A DNA stretch of 6,198 bases, taken from contig JAEDGL010000140.1 in NCBI GenBank assembly GCA_016297535.1, positions 1-6,198 of the forward strand. The letters are read 5' to 3'. The DNA comes from Clostridia bacterium. GTDB taxonomy: Bacteria; Bacillota; Clostridia; Christensenellales; Aristaeellaceae. The notes beneath the pieces were generated by a model. It did not search any database and was not told the DNA's origin. It saw nothing but the letters and a program-made list of their open reading frames with translations. The position numbers were made by a program, and so were the translations under genes. This document shows positions 1-5,188 of this stretch, one piece after another. The number at the start of each line of letters is the position of its first letter. Position 1 is the stretch's first letter.

Positions 1-629
1 AAGCCGGAGGTCATCAGCAGCTGCTTGAACTGCTGGGGAGCCTGCGGCAGGGCGTAAAACTTGCCGGGATGCTTGCGGGCGGGCACCAGATAATCGCGCG
101 CGCCTTCGGGAGAGGAAGCGGTAAGGATGGGTGTGGTAATCTCCAGAAAGCCGTGCTCGGTCATGGCAGAGCGCAGAGCGGAAACCACGTTGCAGCGCAG
201 CACGATGTTCTTTTTTACATCGGGGTTGCGCAGATCCAGATAACGGTACTTGAGTCGCAGCGCCTCGTCCGCCTCGCGGGAACGGTTGATCTGGAAGGGC
301 AGCTCGTTGTAGCGGCAGCGTCCCAGCACCTCAATCTGATCGGGCACGATTTCAATATCGCCGGTGGCCTGCTTGGGATTTTTGGAGTCACGCTCCCGCA
401 CCACACCCTCCACAGCAATGGTGCTTTCCTTGTTGATGGAACGGATCAGGTTGATCTGTTCCTCGGTTTCCAGAACCACCTGGGTGGTACCGTAGAAATC
501 GCGGACAACGACAAACGCCAGTGCAGCGCTTACCTCGCGCACGTTTTCCATCCAGCCCGCAATGCGCACCTTTTTGCCGCAATCGCCAATGCGCAGTTCT
601 TCACAGGTATGGGTACGATTCTGCATCAT
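1..629 (-). CDS. aspS: Aspartyl-tRNA synthetase, N-terminal part (cut by left edge)
   Basis: Class II aminoacyl-tRNA synthetase that charges tRNA-Asp with aspartate in the cytoplasm. I translated the reverse strand by hand; 209 codons are present, against a usual bacterial length of about 590, so most of the catalytic domain lies beyond the window. Residues about 20-110 are the OB-fold anticodon-binding domain (GW at 25-26, RDFYGTTQVV at 43-52). KYRYLDLRN at 127-135 opens the catalytic domain, followed by TPEL-like TTPILT at 165-170, SPEGARDYLVP at 173-183 and FYALPQAPQQFKQLLM at 191-206, all strongly conserved in bacterial AspRS. The start is the first of two tandem ATGs (627-629, 624-626), with a GAGAGGG ribosome binding site at 637-643; either ATG is possible. 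It follows hisS by 30 bp with no terminator visible, so it is probably co-transcribed. The OB-fold loop after GW (MENVREVSAALAF) differs from the common RRRDHGG version. Confidence 0.96.
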   Translation of the reverse strand, partial: MMQNRTHTCEELRIGDCGKKVRIAGWMENVREVSAALAFVVVRDFYGTTQVVLETEEQINLIRSINKESTIAVEGVVRERDSKNPKQATGDIEIVPDQIEVLGRCRYNELPFQINRSREADEALRLKYRYLDLRNPDVKKNIVLRCNVVSALRSAMTEHGFLEITTPILTASSPEGARDYLVPARKHPGKFYALPQAPQQFKQLLMTSG

Positions 630-659
630 GATCTTTCCCTCTCTATCTTCTCAAGCGAA

Positions 660-1934
660 TTACAGACGCTCCCGGAGCGCTTCGGACACGCTTTCAATCG
701 GAGCTTCCCATTCTTCTTTGGTGCTCATGTCACGCAGCTTGACAACGCCGCGCGCCAGCTCGTCATCGGCCAGTATGGCAATGAATCGGGCGCTTAGCTT
801 GTCGGCATACTTGAACTGTGCCTTGAGGCTGCGTCCCTGGTGATCCATCTCCGCACGGATGCCCGCACCACGCAGCTGCTGCGTAAGCTGGAAGGCTTGC
901 AGGCTCAGCGTTTTGTTGAGGCACGCCACAAACACCTGGGGCGCTTCGTCCTCCACCTGCAGCAGGCATTCCCCATCCTCCAGCGCATCCAGCAGCATCA
1001 GCACGCGCTCAATGCCCATGCCAAAGCCGACTGCGGGGATGGACGGTCCGCCAATTTCCTCCACCAGCTTGTCATAGCGTCCGCCGCCACAAACGGTAAG
1101 CTCCCCGTTTGCGGTGCCGGTAACGATTTCAAAAACCGTTTTGGTGTAGTAATCCAGGCCCCGCACAATGCGGGGATCCACCGTGTACCGAACGCCTGCG
1201 GCTTCCAGATACTGCTTGAGCTGTTCAAAATGCTCCCTGCACTCGTCGCACAGATCATCCAGCATTTCCGGAGCGTCCACCAGCGCTTCCTTGCAGCCTT
1301 TTTCCTTGCAGTCCAGCGTACGCATGGGGTTGATTTCCATACGCTCCTGGCAGGTGTGGCACAGCTGATCCCGCTTGCCCTGCAAATACTCGCGGAAGGT
1401 TTGCTGATAGGCAGGGCGACAGTTGGGACAGCCGATGGAGTTGATGCGAACACTCAGGTTTTTGAGGCCGAAACTGGACAGCAGATTGATCACCAGCACG
1501 ATCAGCTCGGCATCGGCGGATGGCTGAGCTGCGCCGAAGCACTCCATACCAAACTGATGATGCTCGCGCAGACGGCCGGACTGCGGCGCTTCGTAACGAA
1601 AATGCGGTGCGTTCACATAGTACATTTTGCAGGGAAGCGCCTGTGCATACAGGCCGCTTTCCAGAAAAGCGCGCACCGTGCCGGCGGTGCTTTCGGGCTT
1701 GAGCGTAACGCTGCGCTCGCCCTTGTCCAAAAACGTGTACATCTCCTTGCGCACCACATCGCTGCTTTCGCCAGCGGAACGCGCAAACAGCTCGGTATGC
1801 TCCAGCACAGGGGTGCGGATTTCACGGTAACCGTTTAAAAGCGCCACCCGGCGCATTTCACGCTCCAGAGCGCGCCAGCGTGCGCTTTCCGAAGGAAGAA
1901 CGTCCTTCATTCCTTTGAGTACTTTGCAAAGCAT
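660..1934 (-). CDS. hisS: Histidyl-tRNA synthetase
   Basis: Class II synthetase that attaches histidine to tRNA-His; cytoplasmic homodimer in known members. The 424 residues match the usual 420-430. Visible motifs are the N-terminal KGMKDVLP (7-14), motif 2 FRYEAPQSGR (112-121) followed by HHQFGMECFG, the histidine-binding RGLDYY (258-263), and motif 3 in AVGFGMGIER (301-310). Residues from about 334 form the anticodon-binding domain. The insert at 169-232 carries four cysteine pairs (C169/C172, C192/C195, C209/C214, C229/C232), as in many Firmicutes HisRS, and plausibly binds metal. I chose the ATG at 1932-1934 because GAGGTGA lies 6 nt upstream of it; an adjacent in-frame GTG (1935-1937) would leave only 3 nt. 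It is first in the hisS-aspS operon, driven by the promoter at 1983-2012. The gene is intact, with no frameshift. Confidence 0.98.
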   Translation of the reverse strand: MLCKVLKGMKDVLPSESARWRALEREMRRVALLNGYREIRTPVLEHTELFARSAGESSDVVRKEMYTFLDKGERSVTLKPESTAGTVRAFLESGLYAQALPCKMYYVNAPHFRYEAPQSGRLREHHQFGMECFGAAQPSADAELIVLVINLLSSFGLKNLSVRINSIGCPNCRPAYQQTFREYLQGKRDQLCHTCQERMEINPMRTLDCKEKGCKEALVDAPEMLDDLCDECREHFEQLKQYLEAAGVRYTVDPRIVRGLDYYTKTVFEIVTGTANGELTVCGGGRYDKLVEEIGGPSIPAVGFGMGIERVLMLLDALEDGECLLQVEDEAPQVFVACLNKTLSLQAFQLTQQLRGAGIRAEMDHQGRSLKAQFKYADKLSARFIAILADDELARGVVKLRDMSTKEEWEAPIESVSEALRERL

Positions 1935-1940
1935 CACATT

Positions 1941-1947
1941 TCACCTC
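1941..1947 (-). promoter_or_regulatory. Ribosome binding site of hisS
   Basis: On the reverse strand GAGGTGA is a 7-base match to the anti-Shine-Dalgarno. It lies 6 nt before the ATG at 1932-1934 but only 3 nt before the overlapping GTG, so it decides the start in favour of ATG. Confidence 0.85.
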
Positions 1948-1955
1948 GTCAAATC

Positions 1956-1976
1956 ATCTGCGAAATAGTCACAGAT
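1956..1976 (-). other. 5'-terminal hairpin of the hisS leader
   Basis: On the transcript strand, ATCTGTG and CGCAGAT form a 7-bp stem (one G-U pair) around the loop ACTATTT. The stem starts almost exactly at the transcription start predicted from the -10 box (about 1976) and ends 8 nt before the Shine-Dalgarno. It could protect the 5' end of the mRNA. The stem is short, so its significance is uncertain. Confidence 0.45.
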
Positions 1977-1982
1977 CGATTC

Positions 1983-2012
1983 ATTATACACACCTCATTC
2001 CTTGAATGTCAA
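1983..2012 (-). promoter_or_regulatory. hisS-aspS promoter (sigma-A type)
   Basis: On the reverse strand a perfect TTGACA -35 box (2007-2012) and a perfect TATAAT -10 box (1983-1988) are separated by 18 bp. The predicted start is near 1976, giving a leader of about 42 nt. An imperfect inverted repeat CTTGA-ATG-TCAAG (2001-2013) overlaps the -35 box. The nearest copy of the 21-bp repeat ends 4 bp upstream of the -35 box, so a bound protein there would be placed to contact RNA polymerase. Confidence 0.88.
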
Positions 2013-2016
2013 GAAT

Positions 2017-2087
2017 TTGGTCATGAACGTTCAAATTCCTTGGTCATGAACGTTCAAATTTCTTGTTTGGTCATGAAAGTTCAAATT
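2017..2087. repeat. Three 21-bp direct repeats with palindromic cores (putative operator array)
   Basis: Copies lie at 2017-2037, 2040-2060 and 2067-2087. Each reads TTGGTCA, then the 10-bp core, then AATT. The core TGAACGTTCA (2024-2033, 2047-2056) is a perfect palindrome; copy 3 (2074-2083) has TGAAAGTTCA. Copies 1 and 2 are identical over 21 bp and copy 3 differs at one base. Centre-to-centre distances are 23 and 27 bp. The array ends 4 bp upstream of the hisS -35 box and about 43 bp upstream of the ridA -35 box. The arrangement is that of a binding-site array for a dimeric DNA-binding protein, acting mainly on hisS or on both promoters. I do not recognise the factor; the core lacks the 4-bp gap of the Gram-positive LexA box. 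Confidence 0.85.
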
Positions 2088-2130
2088 CCCTGCTGGGATG
2101 TGCTTGTTATGTATTTAACGCGTCCCTTCC

Positions 2131-2160
2131 TTTACAGATTCCCGAAAAGAATGCTATAAT
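2131..2160 (+). promoter_or_regulatory. ridA-nfnAB promoter (sigma-A type, extended -10)
   Basis: TTTACA (2131-2136, 5 of 6 to the -35 consensus) and TATAAT (2155-2160) are separated by 18 bp. The -10 box is preceded by TGC, an extended -10 element (TGnTATAAT). The predicted start near 2167 gives a leader of about 120 nt before ridA. It is divergent from the hisS promoter. Confidence 0.85.
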
Positions 2161-2202
2161 AGGCGCCGGATCAATAAATAAAACCGCAACAGACGAAAAC
2201 CA

Positions 2203-2236
2203 CAGAAAACCTTTATCACGCAAAAGGCTTTTTCTG
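2203..2236 (+). other. Hairpin in the ridA leader
   Basis: CAGAAAACCTTT (2203-2214) pairs with AAAGG (2223-2227) and TTTTCTG (2230-2236), giving 12 bp interrupted by a 2-nt bulge (CT, 2228-2229), with the loop ATCACGCA. It sits 36 nt before the Shine-Dalgarno. The stem is mostly A-U and no U-run follows it, so it does not look like a complete attenuator. It could affect mRNA stability or be chance. Confidence 0.4.
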
Positions 2237-2271
2237 AGAGGTCGTGAAGACGCAGCTTTGTGTGAATCAGG

Positions 2272-2278
2272 AAAGGAG
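2272..2278 (+). promoter_or_regulatory. Ribosome binding site of ridA
   Basis: AAAGGAG lies 10 nt before the ATG at 2289. It supports this start over the in-frame GTG at 2244, which would add 15 residues not expected in the family and has no properly spaced site. Confidence 0.85.
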
Positions 2279-2288
2279 TATTCATAAA

Positions 2289-2663
2289 ATGAAGAACGTC
2301 ATTCATACCGTTTCCGCTCCGGCAGCCATTGGCCCCTATTCCCAGGCCATCCAGATGGGTGATTTTCTGTTTACCTCCGGGCAGCTTGGCATCCTCCCCG
2401 AAACCGGCGAGCTGGCGCAGGGTGTGGAAGCTCAAACCGAGTGGGCGCTGAAAAACCTGGGAGCGATTCTGGCTGAGGCTGGCATGAGCTATGCAAACGT
2501 GCTCAAAACCACTGTTTTTGTGGCTGATCTTGCAGATTTTGCCAAGGTAAACGCGGTGTATCAGAAGTTTTTTGAGAACGCCTATCCCGCTCGCAGCTGC
2601 GTACAGGTAGCCGCTCTGCCCAAGGGCGGTCTGGTAGAAATCGAATGCATCGCCGCCAAGTAA
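2289..2663 (+). CDS. ridA: RidA family 2-iminobutanoate/2-iminopropanoate deaminase
   Basis: Small cytoplasmic enzyme of the RidA/YjgF/UK114 family, homotrimeric in known members. It hydrolyses reactive enamine/imine intermediates released by PLP enzymes such as threonine or serine dehydratase, yielding 2-oxoacids and ammonia and protecting other PLP enzymes. The 124 residues match the family's 124-130. Visible signatures are IGPYSQA (14-20) with Tyr17, TSGQLG (29-34), and the C-terminal ARSCVQVAALPKGGLVEIE (101-119). In the latter, Arg102 corresponds to the substrate carboxylate-binding arginine (Arg105 in E. coli RidA) and Glu117 to the catalytic glutamate (Glu120), so it belongs to the active RidA subfamily. 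It is the first gene of the operon, and its stop codon is part of the nfnA ribosome binding site. Why it sits with nfnAB is not shown by the sequence; protection of amino-acid catabolism is a reasonable guess. Confidence 0.96.
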   Translation: MKNVIHTVSAPAAIGPYSQAIQMGDFLFTSGQLGILPETGELAQGVEAQTEWALKNLGAILAEAGMSYANVLKTTVFVADLADFAKVNAVYQKFFENAYPARSCVQVAALPKGGLVEIECIAAK

Positions 2664-2667
2664 GGAG
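2661..2667 (+). promoter_or_regulatory. Ribosome binding site of nfnA overlapping the ridA stop
   Basis: TAAGGAG combines the ridA stop codon (2661-2663) with the Shine-Dalgarno sequence of nfnA, 11 nt before its ATG at 2679. This suggests translational coupling of the two genes. Confidence 0.8.
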
Positions 2668-2678
2668 TTTATCTGTTC

Positions 2679-3521
2679 ATGTTTGAAATTCTCAAAAAAG
2701 AAGCGCTCAACCCAACCGTTGTGCGCATGACGATCAGTGCTCCCCTCATCGCCCGCAAGGCCGAGCCGGGGCAGTTTGTGATTCTGCGCGCCCGTGAAAA
2801 CAGCGAGCGCATTCCCCTCACCGTAGCCGATTTTAACCGCGAGGCCGGCACTGTAACCATCATCTACCAAATCGTGGGCGCCGGCACCATGGAGCTTAAC
2901 ACCCTGCAGGAGGGCGACAGCCTGCATGATCTGGTTGGGCCCCTTGGCGTTGCCACGCACACGGACGGGATGAAAAAGGTGTGCATTGTCGGCGGCGGCG
3001 TGGGCTGTGCCATCGCCTATCCGGTGGCCAAAAAACTGCACGAACTGGGCGCGGAGGTGCACAGCGTGGTCGGCTTCCGCAATCAGGAACTGGTGATCCT
3101 GGAGGATGAATTCCGCTCCGTCAGCAACGAGCTGCGCCTGATGACCGATGACGGAAGCTACGGGCAGAAGGGGCTGGTAACAGCCGCGCTGGAAGAGCTG
3201 ATTCAGCAGGGCAACCAGTATGACGAAGTAATCGCCATCGGCCCGCTGGTGATGATGAAGTTTGTCTGTCAGGTAACCAAAAAATATGGCGTGAAAACCA
3301 TTGTCAGCATGAATCCCATCATGATCGACGGTACGGGCATGTGCGGCGGCTGCCGCCTGACCGTTGGCGGCGAAACGAAATTTGCCTGTGTGGACGGCCC
3401 CGACTTTGACGGCCATCTGGTGGACTTTGACGAAGCTCTGGCGCGTGGCGGCATGTATCGCGAATTTGAAGCGCATGCACGGGAAGCGGCCTGCAGCCTG
3501 CTGAAGAAGGAGGTCGAGTAA
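2679..3521 (+). CDS. nfnA: NfnA: FAD/[2Fe-2S] subunit of NADH-dependent ferredoxin:NADP+ oxidoreductase
   Basis: Smaller subunit of the cytoplasmic electron-bifurcating NfnAB complex, which reversibly couples 2 NADPH + NAD+ + 2 oxidised ferredoxin to NADH + 2 reduced ferredoxin + 2 NADP+. The 280 residues match the usual length. The N-terminal flavin domain has PGQFV (30-34) and RIPLTV (44-49, flavin-binding arginine). The NAD(H)-binding domain begins VCIVGGGVGCAIAYPVAKKL (101-120). The C-terminal [2Fe-2S] motif has C222, C225 and C237, while D217 sits where the related PyrK proteins have their first cysteine. This aspartate-for-cysteine pattern is a known NfnA feature and argues against PyrK, as does the partner gene being NfnB rather than PyrD. 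Older annotations call this sulfide dehydrogenase beta or a dihydroorotate dehydrogenase electron-transfer subunit. It lies 15 bp after ridA and 1 bp before nfnB. Confidence 0.94.
   Translation: MFEILKKEALNPTVVRMTISAPLIARKAEPGQFVILRARENSERIPLTVADFNREAGTVTIIYQIVGAGTMELNTLQEGDSLHDLVGPLGVATHTDGMKKVCIVGGGVGCAIAYPVAKKLHELGAEVHSVVGFRNQELVILEDEFRSVSNELRLMTDDGSYGQKGLVTAALEELIQQGNQYDEVIAIGPLVMMKFVCQVTKKYGVKTIVSMNPIMIDGTGMCGGCRLTVGGETKFACVDGPDFDGHLVDFDEALARGGMYREFEAHAREAACSLLKKEVE
3507..3513 (+). promoter_or_regulatory. Ribosome binding site of nfnB inside nfnA
   Basis: AAGGAGG lies within the last codons of nfnA, 9 nt before the nfnB ATG at 3523. This near-perfect site supports that start over the ATG at 3532 and implies coupled translation of the two subunits. 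Confidence 0.85.
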
Positions 3522-3522
3522 G

Positions 3523-4911
3523 ATGCCGAACATGGATCCCCAAAAGACCCCCATGCCTTCTCAGGAACCCTGCGTGCGCAACACTAACTTTGAGGAAGTT
3601 GCGCTTGGCTATACCCCCGAAATGGCCGTTAACGAGGCCAAACGTTGCCTGAACTGCAAAAATAAGCCCTGCGTTTCCGCGTGCCCTGTTTGTGTGGATA
3701 TTCCTGCGTTTATCCAGCAGGTTGCGCAGGAGAACTTTGATGCCGCATACGAGGTGCTTTCCCGCTCCACCGCTCTGCCAGCCGTGTGCGGACGCGTCTG
3801 TCCCCAGGAAAGCCAGTGCGAAGGCAAATGCGTTCGCGGAATCAAGGGCGAAAGCGTGGGCATTGGTCGGCTGGAACGCTTTGTTGCGGACTGGCATCGT
3901 GAGCATTCCGCCAGCGAAACCGTCATTCCTCCATCAAACGGTCACAGGGTAGCCGTCATCGGCGCAGGCCCCAGCGGATTGACCTGTGCGGGCGATCTGG
4001 CCCGGCTTGGCTATCAGGTAACCATCTACGAAGCCCTGCACGTGGCGGGCGGCGTGCTCAGCTACGGCATTCCGGAGTTTCGCCTGCCCAAGCGCATTGT
4101 GGCGCAGGAAATCGACGGATTGCGCAAGCTTGGCGTAAAAATTGAATGCAACATCGTCATCGGAAAAACGCTCACCGTGGATGAGCTGTTTGAGATGGGG
4201 TATGAGGCTCTGTTTATTGGCAGCGGCGCAGGTCTGCCCCGCTTTATGGGCATTCCCGGAGAAAGCCTTAAGGGTGTATACAGCGCAAACGAGTATCTCA
4301 CCCGTATCAATCTGATGAAGGCCTACCAGCCCGGCAGTGCCACGCCAATCAAGCGCTCCGAAAAGGTTGCTGTGGTTGGAGGCGGCAACGTGGCCATGGA
4401 TGCCGCGCGCTGCGCCAAACGCATGGGCGCGAAGGAGGTATACATCGTCTACCGCCGCGGCATGCAGGAGCTGCCCGCCCGTCACGAAGAGGTGGAGCAT
4501 GCGCAGGAAGAAGGCATTATTTTCAAAACCCTGTGCAATCCCATCGAAGTGCTGGGGGATGAAAACGGCAACGTATGCGGCATGCGCTGCGTGGAAATGG
4601 AGCTTGGCGAGCCGGACAGTTCCGGGCGCCGCCGCCCCATCGTTAAGGAAGGCAGCGAGTTTGTGCTGGAGGTGGATACGATGATTATGTCCATCGGCAC
4701 CAGCCCCAACCCCCTCATCCGCAACACCACGCCCGGCCTGGAAACCAACCGTCATGGCTGCATTGTGGTGCAGAATGAGGATGGCCTTACCAGCCGCGAA
4801 GGCGTGTATGCCGGCGGTGATGCCGTAACCGGCGCAGCAACCGTCATTCTGGCAATGGGTGCCGGAAAGAATGCTGCAAGGGCGATCGATGAATACCTAC
4901 AAGGCAAGTAA
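3523..4911 (+). CDS. nfnB: NfnB: FAD/[4Fe-4S] NADPH-binding subunit of the NfnAB oxidoreductase
   Basis: Larger subunit of the bifurcating complex. Its family holds the bifurcating FAD, two [4Fe-4S] clusters and the NADPH site, and passes electrons to ferredoxin and to NfnA. The 462 residues match the family (about 464). Two cysteine groups lie in the N-terminal domain: C42, C45, C50, C54 (CLNC...CVSACP) and C89, C93, C99, C103. Next come the FAD Rossmann motif VAVIGAGPSGL (143-153), the NADPH Rossmann motif VAVVGGGNVAMDAAR (282-296), and the C-terminal FAD-contact segment GVYAGGDAVTGAATVILAMG (427-446). The protein is homologous to the glutamate synthase small chain and is often annotated gltA or gltD. 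No glutamate synthase large subunit is adjacent, and nfnA lies 1 bp upstream, so NfnB is the better call. It is the last gene of the operon. Confidence 0.94.
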   Translation: MPNMDPQKTPMPSQEPCVRNTNFEEVALGYTPEMAVNEAKRCLNCKNKPCVSACPVCVDIPAFIQQVAQENFDAAYEVLSRSTALPAVCGRVCPQESQCEGKCVRGIKGESVGIGRLERFVADWHREHSASETVIPPSNGHRVAVIGAGPSGLTCAGDLARLGYQVTIYEALHVAGGVLSYGIPEFRLPKRIVAQEIDGLRKLGVKIECNIVIGKTLTVDELFEMGYEALFIGSGAGLPRFMGIPGESLKGVYSANEYLTRINLMKAYQPGSATPIKRSEKVAVVGGGNVAMDAARCAKRMGAKEVYIVYRRGMQELPARHEEVEHAQEEGIIFKTLCNPIEVLGDENGNVCGMRCVEMELGEPDSSGRRRPIVKEGSEFVLEVDTMIMSIGTSPNPLIRNTTPGLETNRHGCIVVQNEDGLTSREGVYAGGDAVTGAATVILAMGAGKNAARAIDEYLQGK

Positions 4912-4947
4912 CACTTAGCAGCTCTGCAAAGGCAGAGCTGCTAAGTG
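4912..4947 (+). repeat. 16-bp perfect hairpin directly after nfnB
   Basis: CACTTAGCAGCTCTGC (4912-4927) pairs perfectly with 4932-4947 around the loop AAAG, starting at the base after the nfnB stop codon. No U-tract follows on either strand, so it is not a textbook intrinsic terminator, though it could protect the 3' end of the mRNA. Its inner 26 bases recur in nearly the same form at 5151-5178. Confidence 0.85.
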
Positions 4948-5150
4948 CGTCGAAAAAGCTCGCCAGCGGCGATCTTTTCCGCCGGGGATGCACCATTTGC
5001 CTACTCGCCTACGGCTCGCCGGGCGGCAAATGGTGTAAGGAAAGCCTTGCTGCGCAAGGCAACCTAGCCCACCGCACAGGTCGCTGGGCTCGGAACAAGA
5101 GTTGGAGGTGCGGCCCTCCGACGCCTCACAGAGAGTTTAGCGACAATCTG
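4948..5150. repeat. Hairpin-dense non-coding element (possible interspersed repeat or structured RNA)
   Basis: No credible gene is visible in this stretch, but five further inverted repeats are. 4954-4964/4968-4978 has 11 bp with one mismatch and a distal T-run. 4991-5001/5025-5035 is 11 bp perfect (CACCATTTGCC). 5044-5050/5054-5060 is 7 bp perfect (GCCTTGC). 5066-5071/5085-5090 is 6 bp (AGCCCA). 5102-5108/5115-5121 is 7 bp with one G-U. GCGTCG (4947-4952) can also pair with CGACGC (5119-5124), closing the first four hairpins into a branched fold, although this competes with the fifth. The stretch is GC-rich, unlike the AT-rich DNA after 5189. It may be a dispersed palindromic repeat, a small MITE-like element or a non-coding RNA; the sequence alone does not decide. 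Confidence 0.55.
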
Positions 5151-5188
5151 AGCAGCTCTGCAAAAAGGCAGAACTGCTGTTTATTTCT
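5151..5188 (+). terminator. Probable intrinsic terminator of the ridA-nfnAB operon (second copy of the 4918 hairpin)
   Basis: AGCAGCTCTGC (5151-5161) pairs with GCAGAACTGCT (5168-5178), 10 of 11 bp, around AAAAAG, followed by GTTTATTTCT. The U-rich tail makes it a plausible rho-independent terminator for rightward transcription. It is almost the same sequence as the core of the hairpin directly behind nfnB, with two extra As in the loop and one base change. Confidence 0.65.

Noticed and set aside
840..1838. 332-codon open frame on the plus strand opposite hisS
   Set aside because: Antisense to the fully conserved HisRS; the composition is typical of a reverse-frame shadow and there is no ribosome binding site.
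2024..2083. LexA (SOS) boxes
   Set aside because: Gram-positive LexA sites have GAAC and GTTC separated by 4 bp; here the half-sites are directly joined.
2017..2087. CRISPR array
   Set aside because: The spacers would be only 2 and 6 nt and the units are palindromic operator-like sites near promoters.
2063..2287. 74-codon open frame on the plus strand ahead of ridA
   Set aside because: It starts inside the repeat array upstream of the only rightward promoter and has no ribosome binding site or recognisable protein sequence.
2244..2288. Longer RidA start at GTG 2244
   Set aside because: It would add 15 residues absent from the family; the purine-rich stretch before it is only 2 nt away, while ATG 2289 has a good site and gives the standard length.
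2154..3554. Long (466-codon) open frame on the minus strand opposite ridA and nfnA
   Set aside because: It lies antisense to two genes with clear family motifs, covers the ridA promoter and resembles no family I know; it is a shadow of GC-biased coding sequence.
3934..4755. 273-codon open frame on the minus strand opposite nfnB
   Set aside because: Shadow of NfnB, which has both Rossmann motifs and all expected cysteines.
4912..4947. Classical intrinsic terminator immediately after nfnB
   Set aside because: The stem is strong but no U-run follows it on either strand; the hairpin at 5151 is the better terminator candidate.
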